Shown: positions 41,625 through 48,799, counted from the stretch's first letter. The stretch: 48,799 bases of DNA from Kiritimatiellia bacterium (GCA_016302985.1 JAEDMN010000002.1:1-48799); one strand, 5' to 3'. Numbers and translations: made by a program. The notes: a model not told the origin generated them from the sequence alone.

Positions 41625-42362
41625 ATGGAGGGAACTGTCACTGCCGCGGAACTGCGGTCCCGGGCCTGGCGCGCGCTTTCCGCGCCGGGCGCATACGGGA
41701 CGTTCGTCCTGGGCTCCATCGCGCTGTCCGCCGCCCTGTTCGCGGCGGCGCTGCTCTTCGCGGGTGGCTTCGTCGGCGGCTCGGCCGGCCTCGCCATGGC
41801 CTGCGGGATCGAGCAGGGGTCCCCTGCGCTCTACGTCCTCTCCTTCGCCGGCTCTGCCGCGCTCGTCTTCGGCATCCTCTACCTGGTTTCCTTCTCGTGG
41901 TGGAGCCAGACCGCGATGGGCATGGCGGCGATGCGCGGCGGGCTCCGCTTCGCGCACGCCTTCTCCGGCTGGGGCAACGGCTGGCGCATGGCGTCCCTCC
42001 TGCTCTGGCAGTCGACCTTCATCACGCTCTGGCTGCTGCTGCTCGTCGTCCCCGGCATCCGCGCGGCCTTCTCCTACGCCCTCGCGCCCTATCTGCTGAT
42101 CGACCATCCGGACTGGACGCCGCGGCAGTGCATCGCCGAGTCCAGGCGTCTCATGGAGGGCCACCGCTGGCGCCTCTTCTGCCTGGGATTCAGCTTCATC
42201 GGCTGGTTCCTGCTGGTCGGCGTCGTCTCGCTCGTGCCGGTCGTCGGGAACTTCGCCCAGTTCTTCTTCACGCCCTACATCCAGACCTCGTTCGCGGCGT
42301 TCTACGAGGACCTCCTCGACCGCGGCGACCGGGAGGGGCAGGGGGGAGGCATGGGCGCATGA
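41625..42362 (+). CDS. DUF975-like integral membrane protein
   Basis: 245 residues, about five to six transmembrane helices. The segment VVPGIRAAFSYALAPYLLID, followed by ESRRLMEGHRWRLFCLGFSF and FFTPYIQTSFAAFYEDL, matches the DUF975 pattern. The function of the family is unknown. GGAAGGAGGGAAG precedes the ATG, and the stop overlaps the next start (ATGA), so it is coupled to the phosphoesterase gene. Confidence 0.78.
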   Translation: MEGTVTAAELRSRAWRALSAPGAYGTFVLGSIALSAALFAAALLFAGGFVGGSAGLAMACGIEQGSPALYVLSFAGSAALVFGILYLVSFSWWSQTAMGMAAMRGGLRFAHAFSGWGNGWRMASLLLWQSTFITLWLLLLVVPGIRAAFSYALAPYLLIDHPDWTPRQCIAESRRLMEGHRWRLFCLGFSFIGWFLLVGVVSLVPVVGNFAQFFFTPYIQTSFAAFYEDLLDRGDREGQGGGMGA

Positions 42363-43327
42363 ACGTCTCCCGCCGCATCTTCCTGGCCGGCGCCGGCGCC
42401 CTGACCGCCGCCGAGCTGCCGCTCCCCGCCCTCGCGAAGCGCGGGCCCATCCCGCCGCTGAAGGTCGAGGCATTCGAGATCCCCGTCGGCGCGGCGAAGC
42501 CGTTCGGCGCCCTCCAGGTCTCCGACACGCACATCGTCCGCGTGGACACCCGCGACGACGCGCGCAAGATGAAGCTCGCCGCCGGCCGCTCCTTCGCCCC
42601 GTTCGCCGAGCACTATCTCGACGAGGCGATCAACCTTGCGAAGACGCAGGGCGACCTGCTGCTGCACACGGGCGACCTGATCGACTTCGTGAGCGCCGCG
42701 AACCTGGACCTCGTCGAGGCCCATTTCGCCGGAAACGACTGGTTCGTGAGCGCCGGCAACCACGAGTTCAGCCAGTACGTCGGCGAGGCGAAGGAGGACG
42801 CCGCGTACAAGCGGCAGAGCTACGACCGCGTCCAGGCCGCCTACCCGAACGACCTCACGTTCTGCTCCCGCGTCGTGAACGGCGTGAACTTCGTCTCCCT
42901 CGACGACGTCTACTACAACGTCACCGAGGCGCAGCACGCGCTGTTCATGAAGGAGGTCGAGAAGGGCCTGCCGATCGTGCTGCTCTGCCACGTGCCGTTC
43001 TATGGACCGAAGCTCTACGACTTCGTGATGTCCCACACCGGCAACAAGTGCGCCTACGTGACCGGGGCCCCGCTCGGGCTGACCTCCACCTACCGGGGGG
43101 ACGCCAACCCGCCGCCCGGACAGGAGTGGCGCGCCCGTTCCGTCCAGCAGCGCACGGACAGGCCCACCGCGGACTTCATCGCCTGGCTGAAGGAGCAGAA
43201 GCTTCTCAAGGCGATTCTCTGCGGCCATCTCCACGACTATTTCCAGGAGCGCTTCTCCCCGACCGCCCTGCAGTACGTCTGCAGCGCGACCTACAAGGGC
43301 CACGCCCAGCGCCTCCGCTTCGTCTAA
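42359..43327 (+). CDS. Exported calcineurin-like metallophosphoesterase with Tat-type signal
   Basis: 322 residues. The N-terminus has SRRIFLAGAGALTAAELPL, a twin-arginine-type export signal. Metal ligands occur in D-T-H (SDTHIVR), GDLIDF, GNHEF, CHVPFYG and GHLHDYF, so the calcineurin-like domain is complete. The substrate is unknown; it would act outside the cytoplasm on phosphomonoesters or diesters. Translationally coupled to the DUF975 protein and followed after 21 bases by a permease gene. Confidence 0.82.
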   Translation: MNVSRRIFLAGAGALTAAELPLPALAKRGPIPPLKVEAFEIPVGAAKPFGALQVSDTHIVRVDTRDDARKMKLAAGRSFAPFAEHYLDEAINLAKTQGDLLLHTGDLIDFVSAANLDLVEAHFAGNDWFVSAGNHEFSQYVGEAKEDAAYKRQSYDRVQAAYPNDLTFCSRVVNGVNFVSLDDVYYNVTEAQHALFMKEVEKGLPIVLLCHVPFYGPKLYDFVMSHTGNKCAYVTGAPLGLTSTYRGDANPPPGQEWRARSVQQRTDRPTADFIAWLKEQKLLKAILCGHLHDYFQERFSPTALQYVCSATYKGHAQRLRFV

Positions 43328-43348
43328 CGCCCCAGGAAGAACCGCCGC

Positions 43349-44302
43349 GTGCTCCGCTACATCGCCAGACGCCTCCTCGAAGTCATCCCGACCACGTTCG
43401 GCATCCTCGTCCTGACATTCGTCCTCTTCCACGTCGTCGGCGGCTCGCCCGCGCTCTCCGTGCTCGGCAAGAACGCGACGAAGGAGTCCATCGCCGCGTT
43501 CAACCACCGCTATGGCTACGACAAGCCGTTGCTGTGGAACCTGGAGAAGGGCGCGCCCCTGTACGACTCCCAGTTCTGCCACTTCGTGGGCAACCTCGCG
43601 AAGGGCGACTTCGGCGTCTCGACCCAGTACGACGAGCCGGTCGCGGACATCCTGAAGCGCGGCGTCGGGCCCTCGCTCTCGCTCACCGTGCCGATCCTCG
43701 TCGGCGGCACGCTCGTCGCGCTCGCGCTCGCGCTCCTCTGCGCGGCCTTCCGCGGCGGCGCGCTCGACCGGGCGGTGCTCGTCGGCTCGACCGTGCTGAT
43801 GAGCGTGAACTACGTCGTCTGGGTGCTCGCCGGGCAGTTCTTCCTCGCGTTCAAGGCCGGACTCTTCCCGATCTGGGGCTACGAGAGCGCGGCCTACCTC
43901 GCGCTGCCCGTCCTCATCGGCATCGTCTCCGGCCTCGGCGTCGACGTGCGTTTCTTCCGCACCGCGGTGCTGGACGAGATCTACAGGCCCTACGTCCGCA
44001 CGGCGCGCGCGAAGGGCCTCTCCGGCGCGGCGATCCTCGTGAAGCACGTGCTCCGGAACTCCCTCATCCCGATCGTGACCTACGTCTCGCTCGCGATCCC
44101 CTACCTCTTCACGGGTTCGCTCATGCTGGAGTCCTTCTTCGGCATCCCCGGTCTGGGCAGCGTCTCGCTGAACGCCATCCACTCCGCGGACATGGCGGTC
44201 GTGCGCGCGGTCGTGGTGCTGGGCGCGCTGCTCTACCAGGTCGTCAATCTCGCCACGGACCTCTGCTACGCGCTGCTCGATCCGCGGGTGCGGCTGGGGT
44301 AG
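43349..44302 (+). CDS. Peptide/oligosaccharide-type ABC transporter permease (DppB family)
   Basis: 317 residues, about six membrane helices. It starts MLRYIARRLLEVIPTTFGIL, the DppB/OppB hallmark, and has the cytoplasmic ATPase contact loop YVRTARAKGLSGAAILVKHV. GTG start with CAGGAAG upstream. Its partner is the DppC-type permease at 46011; a GH31 gene lies between them. No solute-binding protein or ATPase is in the window. Given the neighbours, oligosaccharides are a likely cargo, as in some PepT-family importers. Confidence 0.87.
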   Translation: MLRYIARRLLEVIPTTFGILVLTFVLFHVVGGSPALSVLGKNATKESIAAFNHRYGYDKPLLWNLEKGAPLYDSQFCHFVGNLAKGDFGVSTQYDEPVADILKRGVGPSLSLTVPILVGGTLVALALALLCAAFRGGALDRAVLVGSTVLMSVNYVVWVLAGQFFLAFKAGLFPIWGYESAAYLALPVLIGIVSGLGVDVRFFRTAVLDEIYRPYVRTARAKGLSGAAILVKHVLRNSLIPIVTYVSLAIPYLFTGSLMLESFFGIPGLGSVSLNAIHSADMAVVRAVVVLGALLYQVVNLATDLCYALLDPRVRLG

Positions 44303-44358
44303 GAATGCAGGAACGTGGAAATGTGAAAATGTGGGAATGTGCAAATGTGGGAGTGTGA
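44303..44358 (+). repeat. Seven 8-bp tandem units filling the gap before the GH31 gene
   Basis: The whole gap from the permease stop to the GH31 ribosome binding region is an array with period 8: GAATGCAG, GAACGTGG, AAATGTGA, AAATGTGG, GAATGTGC, AAATGTGG, GAGTGTGA (consensus RAATGTGG). Several units contain ATG, making short overlapping frames. One runs from 44329 to a TGA at 44358, five bases before the GH31 ATG. Confidence 0.85.
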
Positions 44359-44362
44359 ACGG

Positions 44363-45997
44363 ATGAGAAACGGACTTTTTCTGCTGGCGGCGGGCTTCGC
44401 GTGCTCGGTTCTCGCGGGCACGGCCACCGTGAAGATGGCTCCCGGCGAGAACTGGTGGGGCGCCGCGAACTTCTTCGGCGCGAAGATGCCGTTCACTGAG
44501 AAGACGGATCTGGAAATCGACCTCCGGCGGAACAACTACCACAACCAGTGCGCGTCCTTCCTGCTGTCGGACCGGGGGCGCGTGGTGTGGGCGGACGCCC
44601 AGGCGAAGTTCACGCTGAAGAACGGCGAAATCGCGGTCGAGGCCGCCTCCGACATCGTCGTCGAGCAGGGCGGCGCGTCGCTCCCCGAGGCGTACCGCCA
44701 CGCGATGCGCACGTGGTTCCCCGCGAGCGGGAAGATGCCCGACCCGCTCTTCTTCAGCGCGCCCCAGATCAACACCTGGATCGAGCTGACCTACCACCAG
44801 AACGAGAAGGACATCCTCGCCTACGCGCAGTCCATGCTGGACAACGGCGTGCCGGCCGGCGTGCTGATGATCGACGACACCTGGCAGGCCGGCTACGGCG
44901 ACTGGCGCTTCGAGCCGACCCGTTTCCGGGACCCGAAGGGGATGGTGGACAGGCTCCACGGCATGGGCTACAAGGTCATGCTGTGGATGTGCCCGTACGT
45001 GGGCATGGACCTGCCGGCCTTCCGCCGCATCGCGTGGGGCGTCAACCCGGACGACGTGCGGGGCTATCCGCGGAAGGGCGGCTTCTTCACCGTCAAGGGC
45101 TCGAAGCCCGCCCGGAACGGCCGCATCGACGCGAAGCCGTGCCTCTGGTGGAACGGCATCTCCGCGTTCCTCGACTTCTCGCATCCGAACGCGAACGCCT
45201 GGTTCGCGGAGACGCTGGACGGCCTCGCGCGCGACTACGGCGTGGACGGCTTCAAGCTCGACGGCGCGGACCTCTCCGCCTACCTGCTCGACGACCGCGA
45301 CGCGTCCGACCCGCAGGCCACCTGCGGCTCTCTCAATAACGGCTATGCCGCCTACGCGCTCAAGTACCCGTTCTGCGAGATCCGCAACCTCTGGCGCATG
45401 CAGCAGATGCCCGTGGTCGTGCGCCTGCACGACAAGCCGCACACCTACGAGGCGCTGCGGCGCATCGTGGCGGACATGATCGGCGCCGGCCTGATCGGCC
45501 AGCCGTTCATCTGCCCGGACATGGTCGGCGGCGGCGAGTGGACGACGTTCATCCCCGGTTCCCCGTTCGATCCCGAGCTCTTCGTGCGCAGCGCCCAGAT
45601 CCACGCCCTCTGCCCGATGATGCAGTTCTCCGCCTCCCCGTGGCGCGTGCTGGACGCGGAGAAGCAGAAGATCGTCCGCGACACGGTCGCCCTGCGCCAG
45701 AAGTTCGCGCCGGCGATCGTCGCCCTCGCGCGGAAGGCGGCCGCCGACGGCGAGCCGATTCTCCGCAACCTCGAGTACAACTACCCGGGCCAGGGCTACG
45801 CGGCGGTCATCGACCAGTTCATGATGGGCACGGACCTGCTCGTCGCGCCGCAGATGGACAAGGGCGCGGCGTCCCGCCCCGTCGTCGTCCCGCCCGGCAC
45901 GTGGAAGGCGGACGACGGCACGGTCGTCGTCGGCCCGAAGACGATCACCGTCCAGACGCCCCTCGCGCGCCTGCCGCACTTCGTGAAGGCCAACTAA
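44363..45997 (+). CDS. Exported GH31-family alpha-glycosidase
   Basis: 544 residues with a signal peptide (about 1-18). GVLMIDDTWQAGYGDW, the GYKVMLWMCPYVG block and DGFKLDGAD near residue 300 (the Asp in KLDG fits the nucleophile) match GH31. Members are alpha-glucosidases, alpha-xylosidases, alpha-galactosidases or sulfoquinovosidases; this compact form does not allow a choice. Its place between two permease genes suggests it trims oligosaccharides before uptake. The ATG at 44363 gives the best signal peptide; in-frame GTG 44339 and ATG 44345 lie inside the repeat array and would prefix a charged stretch. Confidence 0.8.
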   Translation: MRNGLFLLAAGFACSVLAGTATVKMAPGENWWGAANFFGAKMPFTEKTDLEIDLRRNNYHNQCASFLLSDRGRVVWADAQAKFTLKNGEIAVEAASDIVVEQGGASLPEAYRHAMRTWFPASGKMPDPLFFSAPQINTWIELTYHQNEKDILAYAQSMLDNGVPAGVLMIDDTWQAGYGDWRFEPTRFRDPKGMVDRLHGMGYKVMLWMCPYVGMDLPAFRRIAWGVNPDDVRGYPRKGGFFTVKGSKPARNGRIDAKPCLWWNGISAFLDFSHPNANAWFAETLDGLARDYGVDGFKLDGADLSAYLLDDRDASDPQATCGSLNNGYAAYALKYPFCEIRNLWRMQQMPVVVRLHDKPHTYEALRRIVADMIGAGLIGQPFICPDMVGGGEWTTFIPGSPFDPELFVRSAQIHALCPMMQFSASPWRVLDAEKQKIVRDTVALRQKFAPAIVALARKAAADGEPILRNLEYNYPGQGYAAVIDQFMMGTDLLVAPQMDKGAASRPVVVPPGTWKADDGTVVVGPKTITVQTPLARLPHFVKAN

Positions 45998-46010
45998 CCG
46001 GGGACCGTTC

Positions 46011-46865
46011 TTGCTCGCGCTTCTCAAGAGACTCCGCCTGGGCGGCCGCATCTGCCTCGCCGTGATCGCGGCCTACTTCGCGCTCGCCGTGTACGGCGAG
46101 GTGCAGTACCGCGTCGCGAAGGCCCGCGACGTCACGCCGTCCTACAACGTCGTCCACGAGGACGCACGCTACCAGCCGCCGTCCGCCGCCCACTGGATGG
46201 GCACGGACAACCTGGGCCGCGACGTCGCGCAGCGCCTCGTGCAGGGCTCCCGCATCGCGTTCCACGTGGGCATCATGACGTCCCTGATCGCGATCCCGCT
46301 CGGCGTCCTGCTGGGCCTGCTCGGCGGCTACTTCGGCGGGAAGACCGACTCGGTGGTCGTCTGGCTCTGCGCGACCGTCGCCTCCATGCCGGGCCTCCTC
46401 TTCATCCTCGCGATCTCGATGGTGGTGGGGCAGGGCATCCTGGGCATCTACCTCGGCATCGGCCTGACGACCTGGGTGGGCGTCTGCCGCACGATCCGCG
46501 CCGAGGTGATGAAGCACCGCGACCGCGCGTACGTGCAGGCCGCCCGCGTGCTGGGCTACTCGCCGCTGCGCATCATGTTCCGGCACATCCTTCCGAACGT
46601 CGCGCACATCATCCTGATCCAGTTCTCGATCCGCTTCCCGGGCGCCGTCGCGACGGAGGTCTTCATCTCCTTCCTCGGCATCGGCGTGCAGGGCGAGCCG
46701 AGCTGGGGCATCATGATCAACAACGCGCGCCTCCGCCTCTGGCAGGGCATCTGGTGGGAGATGACGTTCGTCTCGCTCGCGATCTTCACGCTCGTGCTGG
46801 TCTTCAACCACCTGGCCGACGAGCTGCGCGACCTGCTCGACCCCGCGCTCCGAAACGAACGCTGA
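46011..46865 (+). CDS. Peptide/oligosaccharide-type ABC transporter permease (DppC family)
   Basis: 284 residues, about six membrane helices. HWMGTDNLGRDVAQRLVQGS is the DppC/OppC signature (usually LGTDxxGRD), and YVQAARVLGYSPLRIMFRHI is the ATPase contact loop. It pairs with the permease at 43349. The start is TTG at 46011 with GGGGA upstream; no ATG gives a complete first helix. It ends before a GC hairpin, so it is probably the last gene of the operon that begins near 40494. Confidence 0.87.
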   Translation: MLALLKRLRLGGRICLAVIAAYFALAVYGEVQYRVAKARDVTPSYNVVHEDARYQPPSAAHWMGTDNLGRDVAQRLVQGSRIAFHVGIMTSLIAIPLGVLLGLLGGYFGGKTDSVVVWLCATVASMPGLLFILAISMVVGQGILGIYLGIGLTTWVGVCRTIRAEVMKHRDRAYVQAARVLGYSPLRIMFRHILPNVAHIILIQFSIRFPGAVATEVFISFLGIGVQGEPSWGIMINNARLRLWQGIWWEMTFVSLAIFTLVLVFNHLADELRDLLDPALRNER

Positions 46866-46885
46866 CGTGTTCCGCTTCCTGCTCG

Positions 46886-46914
46886 GTCCGGCCGGCCGCG
46901 AGGCCCGGCCGGAC
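46886..46914 (+). terminator. GC-rich hairpin after the DppC-type gene
   Basis: GTCCGGCCGG (46886-46895) and CCGGCCGGAC (46905-46914) form a ten-base stem with a nine-base loop. The following run is C rather than T (then a C7-G6 palindrome), so intrinsic termination is uncertain. Confidence 0.45.
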
Positions 46915-46957
46915 TCCCCCCCGGGGGGAAATTCCGCGTGCGCGGCTTCGGCGAAAA

Positions 46958-46966
46958 TGGTAGACT
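46958..46966 (+). promoter_or_regulatory. Extended -10 promoter of the isomerase-like gene
   Basis: TG (46958-46959), G, TAGACT (46961-46966). The start codon at 47016 is 49 bases downstream, with AGAAAGGATCGAAGAAG as a purine-rich ribosome binding region. Confidence 0.65.
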
Positions 46967-47015
46967 AGGGAAAACTGTGTGGGACGGTTCCTGCGCGAAG
47001 AAAGGATCGAAGAAG

Positions 47016-48389
47016 ATGGCGAAGAAATTCAAGATCGGCTACATGCCGCTCTCCAAGGTCAACTGGACGAACGACACGCTCGAGGCGGCGCGCGCGAACG
47101 CGCTCAAGTTCCTCCAGTCGCTTCCCGACGTCGAGGTCGTCGGCCCCGACCACATGCTGACGCTCGAGGGCGAGGCGGTCGAGCTGCTGGAGCAGTTCGA
47201 GAAGGAGCGCCCGGACCTGCTCATCACGCACTTCATGACGTTCTCGCTCGGCGTCGTGCCGCCGATGTTCGCGCAGCGTCTCAACGTGCCGGTCGTGCTC
47301 TGGAGCATGAAGGAGCCCGACCCGCAGGGCGGCCGCCTGCAGAACAACAGCTTCTGCGCGGCGAACATGAACGCGCACCACATGTACCGCCTGCACATCC
47401 CGTACTTCCACGTGCACGCCGAGCCGGGCACGCAGGACGCCGCGGACAAGATCACGAAGGTCGTCAACACGGCCAAGGCGATGAAGCAGCTCCACGAGAT
47501 GCGCATCGGCCTCATCGGCGGCCGCGTGCCGGGCTTCTATACGAGCTGCGTGAGCGAGATGCTGCTCCGCCGCACCCTCGGTCCCGAAGTCAAGATCATC
47601 ACCGAGCACGAGCTCTTCACGGTTGCGCAGAACCTCACGGCCGACGAGGTCGCGAAGGGAATGGCGATCATCGACGAGGACACGAAGACGCACCCGACGG
47701 ACGGCCCGCGCGGCGACCAGAAGGAGAAGAGCGCCCGCCTCATCGCGGCCGTCATGAAGCTGAAGGACAAGTTCTTCGTCGACACCTTCGCGATGCGCTG
47801 CTGGCCCGAGGTCATCCTCAACGAGTTCTACGGCATCGCCGTCTGCTCGACGCTCGGCCACCTCACGAACCACGGCTTCCTCACCGCCTGCGAGGGCGAC
47901 GTGTACGGCGCCGTCATGATGCGCATCGGCCAGACGCTCTCCGGCGAGAAGCCGTTCTTCTGCGACATGATCGTGATGGAGGGCGACTACGGCGTCGCGT
48001 GGCACTGCGGCGCGGCCCCGTGCTCGCTCTGCAAGCCCGGCTACCAGCCCGAGCTCCACTGCTCGGCCACGGTCGAGGGCGGCGGCGTGAAGGGCTGCAC
48101 CGGCGAGTTCCCGCTCAAGCCCGGCCGCGTCACGCTGGCCCGCCTCGGCGAGACGCGCGACGGCGACGGCTTCCGCATGCTCGTTGCGACGGGCGAAGGC
48201 CTCGACACGGACATGTTCGTGCGCGGCACGCCGCTCAAGATCAAGTTCGACGCCGGCTGCGACGCGCTGCGCGAGGAGGTGATCAACAACGGCTGGGAGC
48301 ACCACTACGCGCTCATGTACGGCGACCACGTGGACGAGCTCAAGGACCTCTGCCGCAACCTCGGCATCGAGATGCACCTGGTTCGCTAG
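47016..48389 (+). CDS. L-fucose/L-arabinose isomerase-family protein
   Basis: 457 residues. The overall order (N-terminal Rossmann-like domain; ITHFMTFSLG; VVLWSMKEPDPQGG; MRIGLIGGRVPGF; MRCWPEV; CEGDVYGAVMMRIGQTLSG; a C-terminal beta domain) follows the fucose isomerase superfamily. Such enzymes interconvert aldoses and ketoses of L-arabinose, L-fucose or related sugars with a divalent metal. The product fits the arabinose-releasing glycosidases at the other end of the window. The exact sugar cannot be assigned. It stands alone from its own promoter, with no kinase or aldolase next to it. Confidence 0.83.
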   Translation: MAKKFKIGYMPLSKVNWTNDTLEAARANALKFLQSLPDVEVVGPDHMLTLEGEAVELLEQFEKERPDLLITHFMTFSLGVVPPMFAQRLNVPVVLWSMKEPDPQGGRLQNNSFCAANMNAHHMYRLHIPYFHVHAEPGTQDAADKITKVVNTAKAMKQLHEMRIGLIGGRVPGFYTSCVSEMLLRRTLGPEVKIITEHELFTVAQNLTADEVAKGMAIIDEDTKTHPTDGPRGDQKEKSARLIAAVMKLKDKFFVDTFAMRCWPEVILNEFYGIAVCSTLGHLTNHGFLTACEGDVYGAVMMRIGQTLSGEKPFFCDMIVMEGDYGVAWHCGAAPCSLCKPGYQPELHCSATVEGGGVKGCTGEFPLKPGRVTLARLGETRDGDGFRMLVATGEGLDTDMFVRGTPLKIKFDAGCDALREEVINNGWEHHYALMYGDHVDELKDLCRNLGIEMHLVR

Positions 48390-48412
48390 CCCCTGAAAAA
48401 TTAATTCAAATT

Positions 48413-48434
48413 CCCCCTTGCCAAGACAAGGGGG
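48413..48434. promoter_or_regulatory. Inverted repeat overlapping the promoter of the small basic protein
   Basis: CCCCCTTG (48413-48420), six bases, CAAGGGGG (48427-48434). It starts 23 bases after the isomerase stop and covers the -35 box and part of the spacer of the next promoter. It lacks a T-run, so it may be an operator, a weak terminator, or both. Confidence 0.45.
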
Positions 48435-48446
48435 TTCTGATAAACT
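48418..48446 (+). promoter_or_regulatory. Promoter of the small basic protein and tRNA-Cys
   Basis: TTGCCA (48418-48423), 17-bp spacer, TAAACT (48441-48446) with TG at 48438-48439. This is the best complete -35/-10 pair in the window. The ATG at 48455 is eight bases downstream, so the leader is nearly absent. Confidence 0.75.
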
Positions 48447-48454
48447 ACTGAGCC

Positions 48455-48553
48455 ATGGGACAGCAACTTAGACAGCGTGCCAAGCGGAACCGTCGGAAGG
48501 CCTACGAAAAGCGCCTCCACGCGCGGCTCCTCGCGGCGAAGAAGGCCAAGTAA
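48455..48553 (+). CDS. 32-residue highly basic protein
   Basis: The sequence starts MGQQLRQRAKRNRRKAYEKR and ends in AAKKAK; about 14 of 32 residues are Arg or Lys, and the rest form one likely helix. It has a strong promoter with near-leaderless spacing and precedes tRNA-Cys by 19 bases, with a terminator after the tRNA, so both could share one transcript. Charge and size are like small ribosomal proteins or RNA-binding factors. I recall comparable short basic proteins in PVC genomes but cannot name a family. It is short enough for gene finders to miss. Confidence 0.72.
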   Translation: MGQQLRQRAKRNRRKAYEKRLHARLLAAKKAK

Positions 48554-48572
48554 GGCTTTCGAATCAATTTAA

Positions 48573-48646
48573 GGTGGGGTGGCCGAGCGGTCAGGCAGAG
48601 GACTGCAAATCCTCGTACGGCGGTTCAACTCCGTCCCTCACCTCCA
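48573..48646 (+). tRNA. tRNA-Cys (GCA)
   Basis: The acceptor stem GGTGGGG pairs with CCTCACC (one G-U), the D arm is normal, and the anticodon stem GAGGA/TCCTC closes the loop CTGCAAA with anticodon GCA. The T arm is GGCGG-TTCAACT-CCGTC. The discriminator base is U, the known identity element of tRNA-Cys, and the CCA end is encoded (48644-48646). Confidence 0.96.
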
Positions 48647-48662
48647 ATAAAAGACAGGGAAT

Positions 48663-48687
48663 CCTGGGCGCAAGCCCAGGGTTTTTT
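48663..48687 (+). terminator. Rho-independent terminator after tRNA-Cys
   Basis: CCTGGGC (48663-48669), GCAA loop, GCCCAGG (48674-48680), then G and six T. Confidence 0.93.
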
Positions 48688-48693
48688 GTCGTT

Positions 48694-48799
48694 GTGCAAG
48701 ACTCTGATGCCCCGGGCCCGAAAGGGCCCGTGCGCAGACCCCCTCCGGGGCATCAGAGTTTTGCACCCGGCCTCCGGTGCGGCCCGGGGCATCAGAGTT
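48694..48799. repeat. Palindromic repeat cluster at the window end
   Basis: Left arm GTGCAAGACTCTGATGCCCC and two more bases (48694-48715) and right arm (48745-48766) are inverted copies of 22 bp with one mismatch; the 29-base centre holds a further GGGCCC-GAAA-GGGCCC hairpin. A third copy of the right-arm core (CCGGGGCATCAGAGTT) occupies 48784-48799 and is cut by the window edge. No coding frame is supported. Confidence 0.8.

Noticed and set aside
48413..48434. Ordinary terminator for the isomerase gene
   Set aside because: There is no T-run after the hairpin, and it overlaps the -35 box of the next promoter. It is kept as an operator or weak-terminator candidate instead.

Overview
The window is a GC-rich, gene-dense piece of a bacterial chromosome. 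It probably comes from an uncultured, gut- or rumen-type member of the Kiritimatiellae/Lentisphaerae side of Verrucomicrobiota. This is an inference from four things: meso-DAP-type MurE, large secreted glycan-degrading fusion proteins, a CotH protein ending in a C-terminal domain I associate with these lineages, and a PVC-like mix of division and proteolysis genes. No rRNA or phylogenetic marker settles it. About 38 genes are called, with one tRNA, one gene remnant and several repeats.

Layout. (1) 1-8171: a secreted carbohydrate block with a LamG-GH127 arabinofuranosidase-like enzyme, a decayed gene stub, a CE12-GH26 fusion and a GH2-sialidase-fold fusion. (2) 8239-10385: hot-dog thioesterase, trmB, queD and queE, a tRNA-modification operon with overlapping genes. 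(3) 10386-15488: a regulatory intergenic region, then a shortened division/cell-wall cluster mraZ-rsmH-ftsL-like-ftsI-murE. The MurE lacks the usual N-terminal domain, and murF, mraY, murD, ftsW and murG do not follow. (4) 15500-18842: two lipoproteins, a ketoacyl-synthase-like protein, a PlsC-type acyltransferase and a KAS III, which look like part of an aryl-polyene-type pathway. (5) 18853-27330: apt, a 23S rRNA uracil methyltransferase, a convergent HGSNAT/DUF5009-like acyltransferase, a 1145-residue CotH protein, a LUD protein and a membrane metallophosphoesterase. (6) 39259 back to 27345, minus strand: one long, largely overlapping series ftsH-folP-cdaA-(58-residue YbbR/CdaR-like stub)-ftsK-rodZ-mcsA-mcsB-like-clpC. 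It joins membrane proteolysis, c-di-AMP synthesis, chromosome translocation, cell shape and a ClpC system whose arginine-kinase homologue is shortened and degenerate. (7) 39424-48799, plus strand: argF and pyrB side by side, a DUF975 membrane protein, a Tat-type phosphoesterase, two peptide-type ABC permeases separated by a GH31 enzyme, an L-fucose/arabinose-isomerase-like enzyme, a 32-residue basic protein, tRNA-Cys and a palindromic repeat cluster cut by the window edge.

The most recurrent signal not named by any gene is a promoter form. An extended -10 element (TGnTATACT or a close variant) sits exactly 6 nt before four start codons and 8 nt before three others. That geometry puts the first transcribed base on or within about two bases of the start codon, so these mRNAs should be leaderless or nearly so. 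Other genes with the same -10 element (argF, pyrB, CotH, the isomerase) have normal leaders of roughly 20-45 nt with purine-rich ribosome binding sites, so both modes seem to coexist.

The carbohydrate genes (GH127, CE12-GH26, GH2 fusion, GH31, PepT-type permeases, isomerase) suggest degradation and import of plant or host heteroglycans, followed by pentose or deoxyhexose isomerisation. The remaining genes are mostly housekeeping.
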